From IMG/VR virus record IMGVR_UViG_3300032236_000481, positions 1-38,042 of that record: a stretch of DNA of 38,042 bases. One strand, 5' to 3'. The DNA comes from a virus. Each line of letters starts with the position of its first letter. Within the stretch, counting starts at the first letter, position 1. A program made the position numbers and the translations under genes. The notes under the pieces were generated by a model. It ran no database searches and was not told the DNA's origin. It worked only from the letters and a program-made list of their open reading frames with translations. Positions 29,673 through 36,828 of this stretch are shown here, piece by piece.

Positions 29673-30454
29673 TTAGTTTCACCAGCAGTCTTGATGTATT
29701 CAACCTGCTTGTTGATTGCTTCTTTAAGTGTTGAACCCGCAGCAGGAACATCGAGGTAGTTAGTTTCCTCTGCCCAAATCTGACGGAGTTCGTCGATATT
29801 AACAATTGCTGAAACCTTTTCAATAATCTTTTCTGCATGAGCAATATCCTCATCAGTAAAAGCAACAGGTTCAATCTCGCGAACTGCGGTAACAGTCTGC
29901 TTCTTCTCTACCTGCACATCAGCTTGTGCCATCTCTTCGCTTGTATAAATACCTGAGAGATCATTAGGAAATGCTTTGCGTAGAGCGAGCGCTTCTGCAC
30001 ACTTGCCAAGCATTAGATCCGGCATCTTCTTCCAAATTGGATTCTGCGGAACTGCGTATGAATCCCACTTAGCAACTGCCCATGTTGGGTTAGCAACATC
30101 CTTGTAGTAAACGCCGACTCGTGCGGCTAGTGGTGGAGTTGGAGCAAGCCAAACATCTACCCACGCGCCGTCTGCTCCACACCATTGCGTTGGAGTTTGA
30201 CCGCCGTAATTGCCAGAGCGCTGAGCCACGATACGAAGCCCATCAATTGAGGCTTGGATACCCCACTTGCCACCGCGCTGGATCATGTAAATCTGACGAG
30301 CGAATGGATCTAATCCTGTTCGCTGTGATTGATGGAAAAAGACTTGCAAGTCGCCCTTAGAAGCATTTGAAATGCCGAGCTGACCGAGTGCTGCTACCTG
30401 CTGTTCAGTCCAAAAATCTTGGTCTGCTTTTAGAACTAATCCATGATTGCTCAT
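29669..30454 (-). CDS. recT: RecT/Bet-family single-strand annealing protein (261 aa)
   Basis: The family pattern is clear: FFHQSQRTGLDPFARQIYMI near residues 40-60, KWGIQASIDGLRIVAQRSG, YYKDVANPTWAVAKWDSYA, and MLGKCAEALALRKAFPNDL followed by SGIYTSEEM. This is the Bet branch of RecT-like annealing proteins. The C-terminal third is helical and acidic. It should anneal single-stranded DNA at resected ends, with the Cas4-like nuclease as the likely partner. It is the first gene after the promoter at 30499-30526, and AAAGG lies before the ATG. Confidence 0.92.
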   Translation of the reverse strand: MSNHGLVLKADQDFWTEQQVAALGQLGISNASKGDLQVFFHQSQRTGLDPFARQIYMIQRGGKWGIQASIDGLRIVAQRSGNYGGQTPTQWCGADGAWVDVWLAPTPPLAARVGVYYKDVANPTWAVAKWDSYAVPQNPIWKKMPDLMLGKCAEALALRKAFPNDLSGIYTSEEMAQADVQVEKKQTVTAVREIEPVAFTDEDIAHAEKIIEKVSAIVNIDELRQIWAEETNYLDVPAAGSTLKEAINKQVEYIKTAGETK

Positions 30455-30498
30455 GCTTTACCTTTCGTCTGGGGTTCTGTTAACCCGTGTGTGCGTAA

Positions 30499-30526
30499 TC
30501 TATAGCCACCGTAATCTTTATGTCAA
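30499..30526 (-). promoter_or_regulatory. Near-consensus promoter of the recT operon
   Basis: On the minus strand a perfect TTGACA (-35, 30526-30521) is followed after 16 bases by TATAGA (-10, 30504-30499). Transcription should start near 30492, about 40 bases before recT. It probably drives the whole early operon from recT to 23053. Confidence 0.72.
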
Positions 30527-30562
30527 CAACCCTTTTCGACGTGTCGTGAGAGAATTCTCCCC

Positions 30563-31096
30563 ATGACCACAATCATCGGAGTTGAGTACGAAGAGGGCTG
30601 TACCCTCATGGCTGACAGCCGTACCACCGACTCTGAAGGTCGGATCTATAGCCATCCATCTGTTACTAAACTTAACAAGCGCGGTGATTTCATTATCGGC
30701 GGAAGTGGTGAGGCTTATCCCTGCGACGTGGCTCAACACTTGTGGGTACCACCCAAGTTGACGGCAAGAGATAAGAGAGACTTGGTTCATTTTATGATTA
30801 CCAAGGCAATGCCATCTTTGCGTAGGTGCTTAATTAAGCATGGCTATAACTTCAACGAAGTATCAACCGAAATGCGCTTTCAATTTCTTATTGCTGTGGG
30901 TGGATACATCTTTGATGTAGACCAAGAACTGGTCGCATCGAGAAATGACCCAGGTATTTATGCCGTTGGTTCTGGATCTTCTTATGCTCTTGGCGCTCTT
31001 CATGCAGGAGCCGATATTCAAGAAGCAATGGATATCGCAGCAAAGCTGACTGCCTTTACTGCTCCACCTTATCTTCAGTTGACTCAACTGCGTTAA
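30563..31096 (+). CDS. HslV/proteasome-like Ntn-hydrolase (177 aa)
   Basis: The start MTTIIGVEYEEG matches processed HslV and proteasome beta subunits, in which Met removal exposes the catalytic threonine (T2 here). D18 in LMADSRTTD and K36 in SVTKLNKRG fit the other active-site residues. GSGSSYALGALHAG near 136-149 and DIQEAMDIAAKLTAFT near 151-166 match the conserved C-terminal part of HslV. Length is close to HslV (about 175 aa). No ATPase partner is visible, so it may act alone or replace or poison a host chamber. It is the only plus-strand gene in this region and ends 41 bases inside the methyltransferase gene. A palindrome GAGAATTCTC (30550-30559) covers the ribosome site. Confidence 0.78.
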   Translation: MTTIIGVEYEEGCTLMADSRTTDSEGRIYSHPSVTKLNKRGDFIIGGSGEAYPCDVAQHLWVPPKLTARDKRDLVHFMITKAMPSLRRCLIKHGYNFNEVSTEMRFQFLIAVGGYIFDVDQELVASRNDPGIYAVGSGSSYALGALHAGADIQEAMDIAAKLTAFTAPPYLQLTQLR

Positions 31097-31712
31097 CCAA
31101 GCGCCCAATAATCCACTCTACAACAGGTACTGCAACTGCATTACCCATCTGCTTATAACGATTTGAGTCTGCTTGCTCATCAGTCCAACCATCTGGAAAC
31201 CCTTGCAAGCGCTCACACTCTGTTGGAGTGAGACGGCGAACAACTGGCGGTTGATCTATAAATAACTGCGCATGATGTGATTGAACTGATGGTTGGTGTG
31301 CCTGAAGAGCAAGCGATACTTCTGTTTCCGTAGCGCTGAAGTTATTTGCCTTAGCATCTTCGCGGATTGAATAGGCAACTGCTTGACCACCTGTGCGATC
31401 CAGAGTATATGAAGGAGCGTTTTCAGCTCCGATCCCTAAACCATTTTGATTCTTTTCCATCTCACGCCCATCTTGAATTGGGAATATCATCGGTACGTTT
31501 CCTCCACCTGTGCCGTAACGAGAGATAACTGTTGGGGCTATCTCATCTTCATAAACTCTTACATCTCCAACGCGAGTGCCATCAACAATAAGAACTGTTG
31601 CGTAGGCTTCTCCGTTGTTATCCATTCTGTTCAATGTAGGAACTACCCCCCCCTGAATCCATGTTTCATAATCTTCTTCTGAAGAGGCGCGCTTGCCTTT
31701 AGTGAACCACAT
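31056..31712 (-). CDS. C5 cytosine methyltransferase, C-terminal part (218 aa)
   Basis: The C-terminal portion has motif IX (VRRLTPTECERLQGFPDGW, about 158-176) and motif X (YKQMGNAVAVPVVEWI, about 186-201), which finish the C5-methyltransferase fold. Residues 1-155 (FTKGKRASSEEDYETWIQGG, and PTLNRMDNNGEA) look like the target recognition part of phage cytosine methyltransferases. Motifs I-VIII are in the overlapping upstream ORF, 14 bases shared. Its ATG has only a weak ribosome site. It contains a G8 run (31646-31653). It may be a separate subunit, as in the split enzyme M.AquI, or the tail of a frameshifted gene. Confidence 0.8.
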   Translation of the reverse strand: MWFTKGKRASSEEDYETWIQGGVVPTLNRMDNNGEAYATVLIVDGTRVGDVRVYEDEIAPTVISRYGTGGGNVPMIFPIQDGREMEKNQNGLGIGAENAPSYTLDRTGGQAVAYSIREDAKANNFSATETEVSLALQAHQPSVQSHHAQLFIDQPPVVRRLTPTECERLQGFPDGWTDEQADSNRYKQMGNAVAVPVVEWIIGRLVNAVESTEDKVEQ

Positions 31713-32427
31713 TGGAAGCCTGCAACAAATTGCTATGAATTGCTTGGTGGCTAGTTTGTCCCTTGATTAAATCGGAAACAGTTAGAGCGCCGACTGTATT
31801 GCTTCTAATGCTTTCTGTAACTTTGTTGGAAGGGTTTTGTCCCTCCGATTTGCTCGCCTCAAGATACCTGCTGCGGCTTTCGGCGATAGCGAGTATTTGA
31901 GCAGGTGCCCCCCCCCCATCTCCAAGACATCCGACAATGAAGACTCTTTTTCTTCTTTGGGGGACTCCGAAGTGTTGAGCATCAAGCACCCGCCAGGCGA
32001 TGCGATACCCGCGCTCGACCAACGCTTCAACGACTGCTGCCATGTCTCTTCCTTGATTTGAGGAAAGAAGACCAGGGACATTTTCGAGGATAAAGTTTTG
32101 CGTTCTTGTTTCGTCAAGGAGTCGGCAGATTTCCCAGAAAAGTCCAGACCGTTTTCCTGCCAGTCCTGCTCGCTTACCAGCAACGGACAAATCTTGGCAA
32201 GGAAATCCCCCTGTAATGATTCCATCGTTGGGAGTAAATCCTGCATTGATAAGTTGTTCACCTGTTACCTCCGTAACATCGCCAAAGATTGTTGAATTCG
32301 GAAAGCGTCGGCGTAGCACTTCCTGAGCTTTTTTATCAATCTCTACTGACGCTACAACTTCAACGCCATTTCTTTCTAGCGCAAGGTCAAATCCCCCGAC
32401 ACCAGCAAATAAACTAACTGCTTTCAT
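31699..32427 (-). CDS. C5 cytosine methyltransferase, N-terminal catalytic part (242 aa)
   Basis: Motif I (SLFAGVGGFDLAL), motif IV with catalytic C77 (GGFPCQDLS), motif VI (LENV) and motif VIII (QRRKR, 157-161) are all present. After residue 170 the reading frame meets a run of ten G (31908-31917). In the frame shown the protein continues to ASNVVH. In the frame reached by dropping one G, the next residues include YSLSPKAAAGILRRA, a segment I know from this part of phage cytosine methyltransferases. So the frame after the run is uncertain: slippage, phase variation, decay or a read error are all possible. The enzyme would modify phage DNA against host restriction. Confidence 0.85.
   Translation of the reverse strand: MKAVSLFAGVGGFDLALERNGVEVVASVEIDKKAQEVLRRRFPNSTIFGDVTEVTGEQLINAGFTPNDGIITGGFPCQDLSVAGKRAGLAGKRSGLFWEICRLLDETRTQNFILENVPGLLSSNQGRDMAAVVEALVERGYRIAWRVLDAQHFGVPQRRKRVFIVGCLGDGGGAPAQILAIAESRSRYLEASKSEGQNPSNKVTESIRSNTVGALTVSDLIKGQTSHQAIHSNLLQASNVVH
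31908..31917 (-). repeat. Run of ten G in the methyltransferase gene
   Basis: Ten C on the plus strand, G10 in the sense direction, directly after the codons for motif VIII. Such runs gain or lose bases easily during copying and are the classic basis of phase variation. Confidence 0.95.
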
Positions 32428-32449
32428 TATTTACCTTTTCTAATTTAAT

Positions 32450-33481
32450 TTAGTCTAACCAGATTTGATACTGAGAAGTAACGCGACCTTTCACCGGATC
32501 AATGAAGTGAAGGCGCTGTGATGGAACGCCTGATACTGCCATTGAATCTCGTGCGTATCGGTTATCTGATTCTGTTGAGCCAGTCCAATAGATAGATCCA
32601 GTTTGATCTGACATTGGCTCTTGTGCAAAGCGATGGTAGTGACCCAAGTAAATGTCTTGGAAGAACCACTTGAATGAGCCAGCCTTCCAACGGTTTCCTG
32701 CTGCCTGCCAAGCTGAAGGAGATGCAAACCCAGCACGACCAACTTCATCGCCGTGCATTAAGAGTGCGCGGTAGTTACCAATTTCCACCTTTTGAATATC
32801 TTCAGGGCAATCTTCCCAAGTAAGTCGCTTCTCGCCTGCGAGTAACTGGCGCGCCAGTTCATAACACATACGGTCAAAGTTATCTGCCTTTGGTACATGG
32901 TCACGCTTTGATCCGATGCGTCCGTGGTTTCCCCACTCAGCAACAACCTTAACGGTTTCAAATTGCGTCAAAAGGTAACGCACAAAGTCCACCATCAAAC
33001 GAGAGACTGTTGTGTACTGCTCGAACAAGGTGCTATCAACTTCCCATAACTGTGCTGGGTAGTTAAACAAACCTTCAATCATGTCGCCACCAAACATCAC
33101 TACACAGTCTTTAACTGGGTGATGCTTGCGGGCAATCTCGGTAATCTCTACTGACTTATAAGCAAAGTCCATGACTCGCCTCTTCATTACCTCAGTATTG
33201 TAAGTAGTGGTGATTTTGGCTCCCTGCCAGTCTGTGGCGTGGAGAAGTGCAACCTCAGCCTTAGCCTTACGAACGTCCTTCTTAGGGGCTTCTACGGGCT
33301 TTATATGCCCCATGGCAAGCATCGCATCATAAGCAGCACGAAAGACTGCTTCGCCCATGAGTTGATCGCGTTGCTTCTGCTTCTGTAATTGCTTCTGAGT
33401 ATTGATAAGAGCCTTACGAAGTTCCACAATCTCTGGATCTTTGTCTCTTTCAATCTGTTCTAAATCATCTTTTAACGACAC
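32450..33481 (-). CDS. Calcineurin-like metallophosphoesterase, GTG start (343 aa)
   Basis: A coiled N-terminal 45 residues precedes a metallophosphoesterase core with motifs LLHATDWQG (DxQ in place of the usual DxH), FGGDMIEG, EWGNHGR, LMHGDE and LGHYHR, together giving the two-metal site. Phages often carry such proteins near DNA-repair or replication genes; relation to Mre11/SbcD-type nucleases is possible. GTG 33481 is chosen because GGGGAG lies seven bases upstream; another GTG at 33496 is possible. The start overlaps the preceding HTH gene by 17 bases. Confidence 0.8.
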   Translation of the reverse strand: MSLKDDLEQIERDKDPEIVELRKALINTQKQLQKQKQRDQLMGEAVFRAAYDAMLAMGHIKPVEAPKKDVRKAKAEVALLHATDWQGAKITTTYNTEVMKRRVMDFAYKSVEITEIARKHHPVKDCVVMFGGDMIEGLFNYPAQLWEVDSTLFEQYTTVSRLMVDFVRYLLTQFETVKVVAEWGNHGRIGSKRDHVPKADNFDRMCYELARQLLAGEKRLTWEDCPEDIQKVEIGNYRALLMHGDEVGRAGFASPSAWQAAGNRWKAGSFKWFFQDIYLGHYHRFAQEPMSDQTGSIYWTGSTESDNRYARDSMAVSGVPSQRLHFIDPVKGRVTSQYQIWLD

Positions 33482-33713
33482 GTTGGCACTCCCCACGTCT
33501 ATGTCTACCGAGAGTCCCGGTTGCTAGGTCGTAACCGTTAGCCTTGAGAACTTTACTGATAGATGAATGAGAAATAGATTTATCGTCCATCTTTGCGGTA
33601 AGCAACTTACGTTCTTCTGGTGGTAAGTTTTCTAGCAATGTACAAGTAGAACACCAAGAGCGTGGCTTATCAACAAAGTTAGCTTCGTTCTTTAGATCAT
33701 CTAGTAATCCCAT
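33465..33713 (-). CDS. Small HTH-like protein with Cys pair (82 aa)
   Basis: WCSTC near residues 20-24 offers a metal pair. The C-terminal half, SHSSISKVLKANGYDLATGT then LGRHRRGEC, looks like a helix-turn-helix with a basic recognition end, a layout found in small phage regulators. The start overlaps the DUF6378-like stop (the base at 33713 is shared), and the end lies inside the phosphoesterase gene. Confidence 0.65.
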   Translation of the reverse strand: MGLLDDLKNEANFVDKPRSWCSTCTLLENLPPEERKLLTAKMDDKSISHSSISKVLKANGYDLATGTLGRHRRGECQRVVKR

Positions 33714-33952
33714 TAGATACCCACAAACTCTCTGATAAGGCGTACATAGCCTTCTTTGTCATCGTATGAATCCTTATGAAGTGGATTCTGAAATATGCGT
33801 ACAGTCTTTAGTGCGTCCATCATCAACGCTACTTCGTGTGGCTTAATATCATCTATGCGCAGTAGCGCTCCCCAGATGCGACCAATGGCTAGGAAATTAT
33901 CTTCAGCGTTGCCATACTGATCTTGTCTTTCCTCAAGAATCTTATCAATCAT
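33713..33952 (-). CDS. DUF6378-like protein (79 aa)
   Basis: The order ILEERQDQYGNAEDNFLAIG, IWGALL, HEVALMMDALKTVRI and DSYDDKEGYVRL follows the DUF6378 family of phage proteins, whose function is unknown. ATG 33952 is preceded by AAAGG; GTG two codons earlier is less likely. It is the first gene after the terminator at 34 kb and the start of a short early operon. Confidence 0.72.
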   Translation of the reverse strand: MIDKILEERQDQYGNAEDNFLAIGRIWGALLRIDDIKPHEVALMMDALKTVRIFQNPLHKDSYDDKEGYVRLIREFVGI

Positions 33953-33977
33953 GCTCACCCTTTCTAATGGTGGGCAG

Positions 33978-33986
33978 AGCCTAACA
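33978..33986 (-). promoter_or_regulatory. Possible extended -10 promoter of the 33952-31056 operon
   Basis: TGTTAGGCT on the minus strand lies 26 bases before ATG 33952, matching the TGATAGGCT element before the late block. TAATCT just upstream is another -10 candidate. No clear -35 is seen. The place, just after a terminator, makes a promoter here likely. Confidence 0.4.
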
Positions 33987-34013
33987 GATTATGGTGATTA
34001 TTTGAAGTGCGAC

Positions 34014-34052
34014 ACAAAAGAAAAACCCCCGCGAAAGGTGAGAACGCGGGGG
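34014..34052 (-). terminator. Rho-independent terminator at the end of the tail gene block
   Basis: A perfect 8-bp stem CCCCCGCG/CGCGGGGG with an 11-base loop is followed on the minus strand by TTTTTCTTTTG. It should end late transcripts coming from the tail and lysis genes. On the plus strand it is followed only by CTTCTTGT, so it is stronger in the minus direction. Confidence 0.88.
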
Positions 34053-34077
34053 CTTCTTGTCCGATTAGGAACAGGAA

Positions 34078-34347
34078 TTATGATACAGCAAAAGTACCGC
34101 AGTTAATAACAGGGATCTCTGGCGAGTCGGTGACTCTTGCCCATACAACATAAGTACCAACGCTAAGGTTCTGGATCAGCGTACCGATTTGACCATTGAG
34201 GGAAGTTGACTGAACCCAACTAGATGGGCGAGCGCTAGGTCCAGTAATAGATACTTCGACTTCATTCGCGTTGGTGATAGGTGTGCCATCAAGGGTGATA
34301 AGAATAGGTTGGAACTCAACGCTCTCGCGTGGATAGTTGTTAATCAT
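34078..34347 (-). CDS. Small beta-sandwich-like tail protein (89 aa)
   Basis: ATG 34347 overlaps the previous stop (ATGA) and GGGGAGGGATG lies upstream inside it. The product (VEFQPILITLDGTPITNANE, VEVSITGPS, then TYVVWARVTDSPEIPV) looks like a single immunoglobulin-like beta domain. It is the last gene of the late block before the terminator. A tail or capsid decoration role is inferred. Confidence 0.6.
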   Translation of the reverse strand: MINNYPRESVEFQPILITLDGTPITNANEVEVSITGPSARPSSWVQSTSLNGQIGTLIQNLSVGTYVVWARVTDSPEIPVINCGTFAVS

Positions 34348-35627
34348 AGGAGCATCCCTCCCCAACGGCGTTGGGCTAATGTAGCAAACTTACTGCGCTC
34401 GGCAAGGATACCATCAGCTTCTTTAGTTCCGAGTCGAGAAGATTCATCGCGCATGGTTGCAAGTTGTCCGACCCATCGGCGCTGAAGTAGTTCTCCATCC
34501 CATGGGCGATCCATGATTTGACCGTAGAAAACTGTGTCATGGTCTGTATTTGCGTTGGACTTGCTTGCCTTTGTTGTGCGAGTTGCAGTAATTGCTAGGC
34601 TTGATTGTGCTGTGTAAACCCTAGAAGCATCTGCTGTAAGTCCCGCAGTAACTCCAAGAACTGCGCCAATGCTTTGGCTAACTCCCGCATCAGCAGTAAG
34701 ACCGACTGAGACTGTAGTTGTTGAGTCTAGACTTTGTATCTTTGTTGCGGCTGATGTTACGTTTGAAGTAACTGAGGTAGTTGCCTGTGGGAACTGAACG
34801 CTAGACATTGCCCCAGTAAGAGAGGCTGTAACAGCGAGCGAAGATGCAAGGCTTTGTGTCTTAGTGATAGCCCCTGATTCACTCGCTGTTACAACAAGAG
34901 AAGAATCTAGCTTCTGACCCTTTACGGTACTGGCTGATTCGGTGGCTGTGACTGCGAGTAAAGCATCAGCAGTATGAGTAATAAGAGCTGAGGCTGTAAG
35001 AGTAGAAGTTACTGATGTTGATGAGGCAATAAGACTTGTGTTAGACGCTGATCCAGTAACGGATGCTGTGGCGCTAAATGTTTCATCAGCATATTCGGTC
35101 TTGGCTGCTGTGGTTGTCTCTACGCCAGTAACAGTTGTATTTGCCTGAACAAGCATGGCTCGGTAGCCATCTGCTGTAGGTGTAAAGGTGATCGAAGATG
35201 ATGCTGAAAGGTAAGAAGTACGCAAAGAATCTGCGCTGAGAGTTACTGTAGTTGGTGTGTTGGTCTGAGCGTATCTAGTAATCGTGGCATCGGCAGTAAG
35301 CCCCGCAGCAAAAGATGATGTTACTGAGAGTAAAGAAGCCAGCGCTACTGCTGCTGCAACTGTTGCTACTGTTGGAGCAGATACATCTGCAAATGCAGTA
35401 CGGGTTGCTGAAGCAGTTTCAGTTGCTGTGATTGTTGATGAAGATTGGATCGCGTTCGGCCCAAGATAATAAGCGGGCGCATAACGGTAGAACCCTGAGT
35501 GATAACTCAGTAAACGAAAATTAGTCCCAGCAAGATTGCTGGTGATCTGTCCTACATAAAACGAAGGGGTAGGAGCGAAGTAAGGCGTGTCATATTTGAC
35601 CGCACCATAACTGATGCCATACGCCAT
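34344..35627 (-). CDS. Repeat-containing tail fibre-like protein (427 aa)
   Basis: The N-terminus (AVKYDTPYFAPTPSFYVG) shares its YD-PY-P-P-FY pattern with the nozzle-like protein at 1212-3098. The centre, about residues 60-360, is a Ser/Thr/Ala/Val-rich chain of imperfect units of about 20 residues (for example SSLVVTASESGAITKTQSLA, SSLAVTASLTGAMSSVQ), consistent with a beta-helix or fibre shaft. The final 60 residues are different: basic and aromatic (GQIMDRPWDGELLQRRWVGQ, then RRWGGMLL). Probably a virion surface fibre. Confidence 0.68.
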   Translation of the reverse strand: MAYGISYGAVKYDTPYFAPTPSFYVGQITSNLAGTNFRLLSYHSGFYRYAPAYYLGPNAIQSSSTITATETASATRTAFADVSAPTVATVAAAVALASLLSVTSSFAAGLTADATITRYAQTNTPTTVTLSADSLRTSYLSASSSITFTPTADGYRAMLVQANTTVTGVETTTAAKTEYADETFSATASVTGSASNTSLIASSTSVTSTLTASALITHTADALLAVTATESASTVKGQKLDSSLVVTASESGAITKTQSLASSLAVTASLTGAMSSVQFPQATTSVTSNVTSAATKIQSLDSTTTVSVGLTADAGVSQSIGAVLGVTAGLTADASRVYTAQSSLAITATRTTKASKSNANTDHDTVFYGQIMDRPWDGELLQRRWVGQLATMRDESSRLGTKEADGILAERSKFATLAQRRWGGMLL

Positions 35628-35650
35628 ACTTCACCCCCAGCGAAAAGAAC

Positions 35651-36034
35651 TTACGCAGCCAAAGGTGAAAGCGATACTCCAAGTGTTGTAAATGTGAGAG
35701 TGTCTGTGTTCACGACTGACTTAGATGTTGTCAATGCAGCAGTCCAAAGAAGGTTGCCAGCGCTTGAAGCATCCCATACAGAGATGTGTGTGATTGTTTC
35801 TGTCGTTGTCATTGAAAATGACGGTGAGTTAGAAAGAGCAATAGCACCCGCAGAAGCAGCAGAAAATGTTGCTGACTGACGAGTTGTTACTGCTGATGGG
35901 TTAGCAGTTCCGGCAGCGCCAGGATCTGCTGTATGAAGTTTGATGTATGTTGCAGCAGGAGCAGTAAAAGCAACTGCACGAAGCATATTAAGCCAGTTAT
36001 TGGCAAGTGTTGTTGTTGCTAATCCTACAGTCAT
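35651..36034 (-). CDS. Tail protein of a common actinophage type (127 aa)
   Basis: The order LANNWLNMLRA, YIKLHTADPGAAGTANP, RQSATFSAAS, and ITHISVWDASSAGNLLW matches a family of small tail or fibre-associated proteins seen widely in actinobacteriophages, with the phrase LHTADPG as its hallmark. The fold is probably a beta sandwich. AAGGAG lies at the ideal distance from the ATG, which predicts strong expression. Its ATG overlaps the stop of the tiny upstream gene. Confidence 0.75.
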   Translation of the reverse strand: MTVGLATTTLANNWLNMLRAVAFTAPAATYIKLHTADPGAAGTANPSAVTTRQSATFSAASAGAIALSNSPSFSMTTTETITHISVWDASSAGNLLWTAALTTSKSVVNTDTLTFTTLGVSLSPLAA

Positions 36035-36120
36035 TCTGACTCCTTAGTATCTTTGGTTCCATCCGCATGAGTCACTTCCGCATCTGCGGTAATGACCAAT
36101 TCCATGGTGACTTTAGACAT
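36031..36120 (-). CDS. Tiny protein before the tail gene (29 aa)
   Basis: The product begins MSKVTMELVITADAEVTHAD and is acidic. AAGG precedes the ATG and the stop overlaps the next start (ATGA). Its last codons contain the AAGGAG ribosome site of the next gene, so it may serve mainly as a translational leader. Confidence 0.5.
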   Translation of the reverse strand: MSKVTMELVITADAEVTHADGTKDTKESE

Positions 36121-36130
36121 TTATTGTACC

Positions 36131-36322
36131 TTAACCCTTAATTCCATACTGCTTTGTAAGCGCTGTTACGCGTAGCGCAGCAGATGTAAGTAGCGCGCCA
36201 GCAATAGGAGCGATGCTTGAAGGAAGGTTGATGTTAGGAAGTTGGTTAACGAGTTCGCCAAGGACTGATCCTAGTAGAGCAATAACCAAATGGCGGTTTG
36301 CAGGTGATAGTTTGTCTAGCAT
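36131..36322 (-). CDS. Small membrane protein of the lysis cassette, holin candidate (63 aa)
   Basis: Two hydrophobic segments are visible, about 11-24 (HLVIALLGSVLGEL) and 37-52 (SIAPIAGALLTSAALRV), with a basic C-terminus. It follows the CHAP endolysin directly (TAATG). Size, topology and place fit a holin or antiholin partner of the larger two-pass membrane protein at 36828-37127. Confidence 0.6.
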   Translation of the reverse strand: MLDKLSPANRHLVIALLGSVLGELVNQLPNINLPSSIAPIAGALLTSAALRVTALTKQYGIKG

Positions 36323-36828
36323 TATTTCCCCTTTATGAAAGTTGTCTTGCCAAAGCCTACGATAAATACGGGCAACTTGCGCGCATTGTGTGCATTGTAG
36401 GCTCGAATCCTTTGGGCTACTTCTCCGCCATTGGCTTGATTTCCATTTGGCTTCTTCTCTGGTGAGGTGTTGCCTTCAATAGTTGTGACAGTTCCATCTC
36501 CGTTGTCCTTGAGAACGATGCCAACGTGTTCAACCGCAGCGCCACCCTTTACGAAATCAAAGTAAACCAAGTCCCCTGGTTCTGGTGTCGCTCCAAGAGC
36601 ATCCTGCCAATGGCCGTTCTTCTTAAACGCTGATGATCCAGCAACGGTTGAAACTGTGTTTGGGATTGTCACGCCAGTCTCGTGGGCTACCCACATACAG
36701 AAGGATCCGCACCAAGGCTGAAAGTCATACCCTGTGAAATGTCCGTACTTAGTCTGGTTGTCCTTTGGGCCTTCAACTACGCCAAGTTCACCCTTAGCCT
36801 TGGCTACGAAATCTTCTCTTTGTCCCAT
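36322..36828 (-). CDS. CHAP-domain endolysin (168 aa)
   Basis: The CHAP core is clear: C40 in PWCGSFCMWVAHE, a second conserved part PGDLVYFDF, H101 in VEHVGIVLKDNG, and E118/N120 in TTIEGNTS complete the active site. The rest contains no recognisable cell-wall-binding domain, although the last 25 residues are basic. CHAP enzymes cut peptide bonds in peptidoglycan (amidase or endopeptidase). It sits between membrane protein genes and should cause lysis once a holin opens the membrane. Confidence 0.88.
   Translation of the reverse strand: MGQREDFVAKAKGELGVVEGPKDNQTKYGHFTGYDFQPWCGSFCMWVAHETGVTIPNTVSTVAGSSAFKKNGHWQDALGATPEPGDLVYFDFVKGGAAVEHVGIVLKDNGDGTVTTIEGNTSPEKKPNGNQANGGEVAQRIRAYNAHNARKLPVFIVGFGKTTFIKGK

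Noticed and set aside
30480-30506. Possible plus-strand promoter TTAACC...TATAGC before the peptidase gene
   Set aside because: The spacing is only 15 bases and both hexamers are poor; the shared TATA belongs to the minus-strand recT promoter.
31782-32261. 159-codon frame overlapping the methyltransferase
   Set aside because: Its first part is a shadow of the catalytic frame. Only the part after the G10 run looks like methyltransferase, and I treat it in the findings, not as its own gene.
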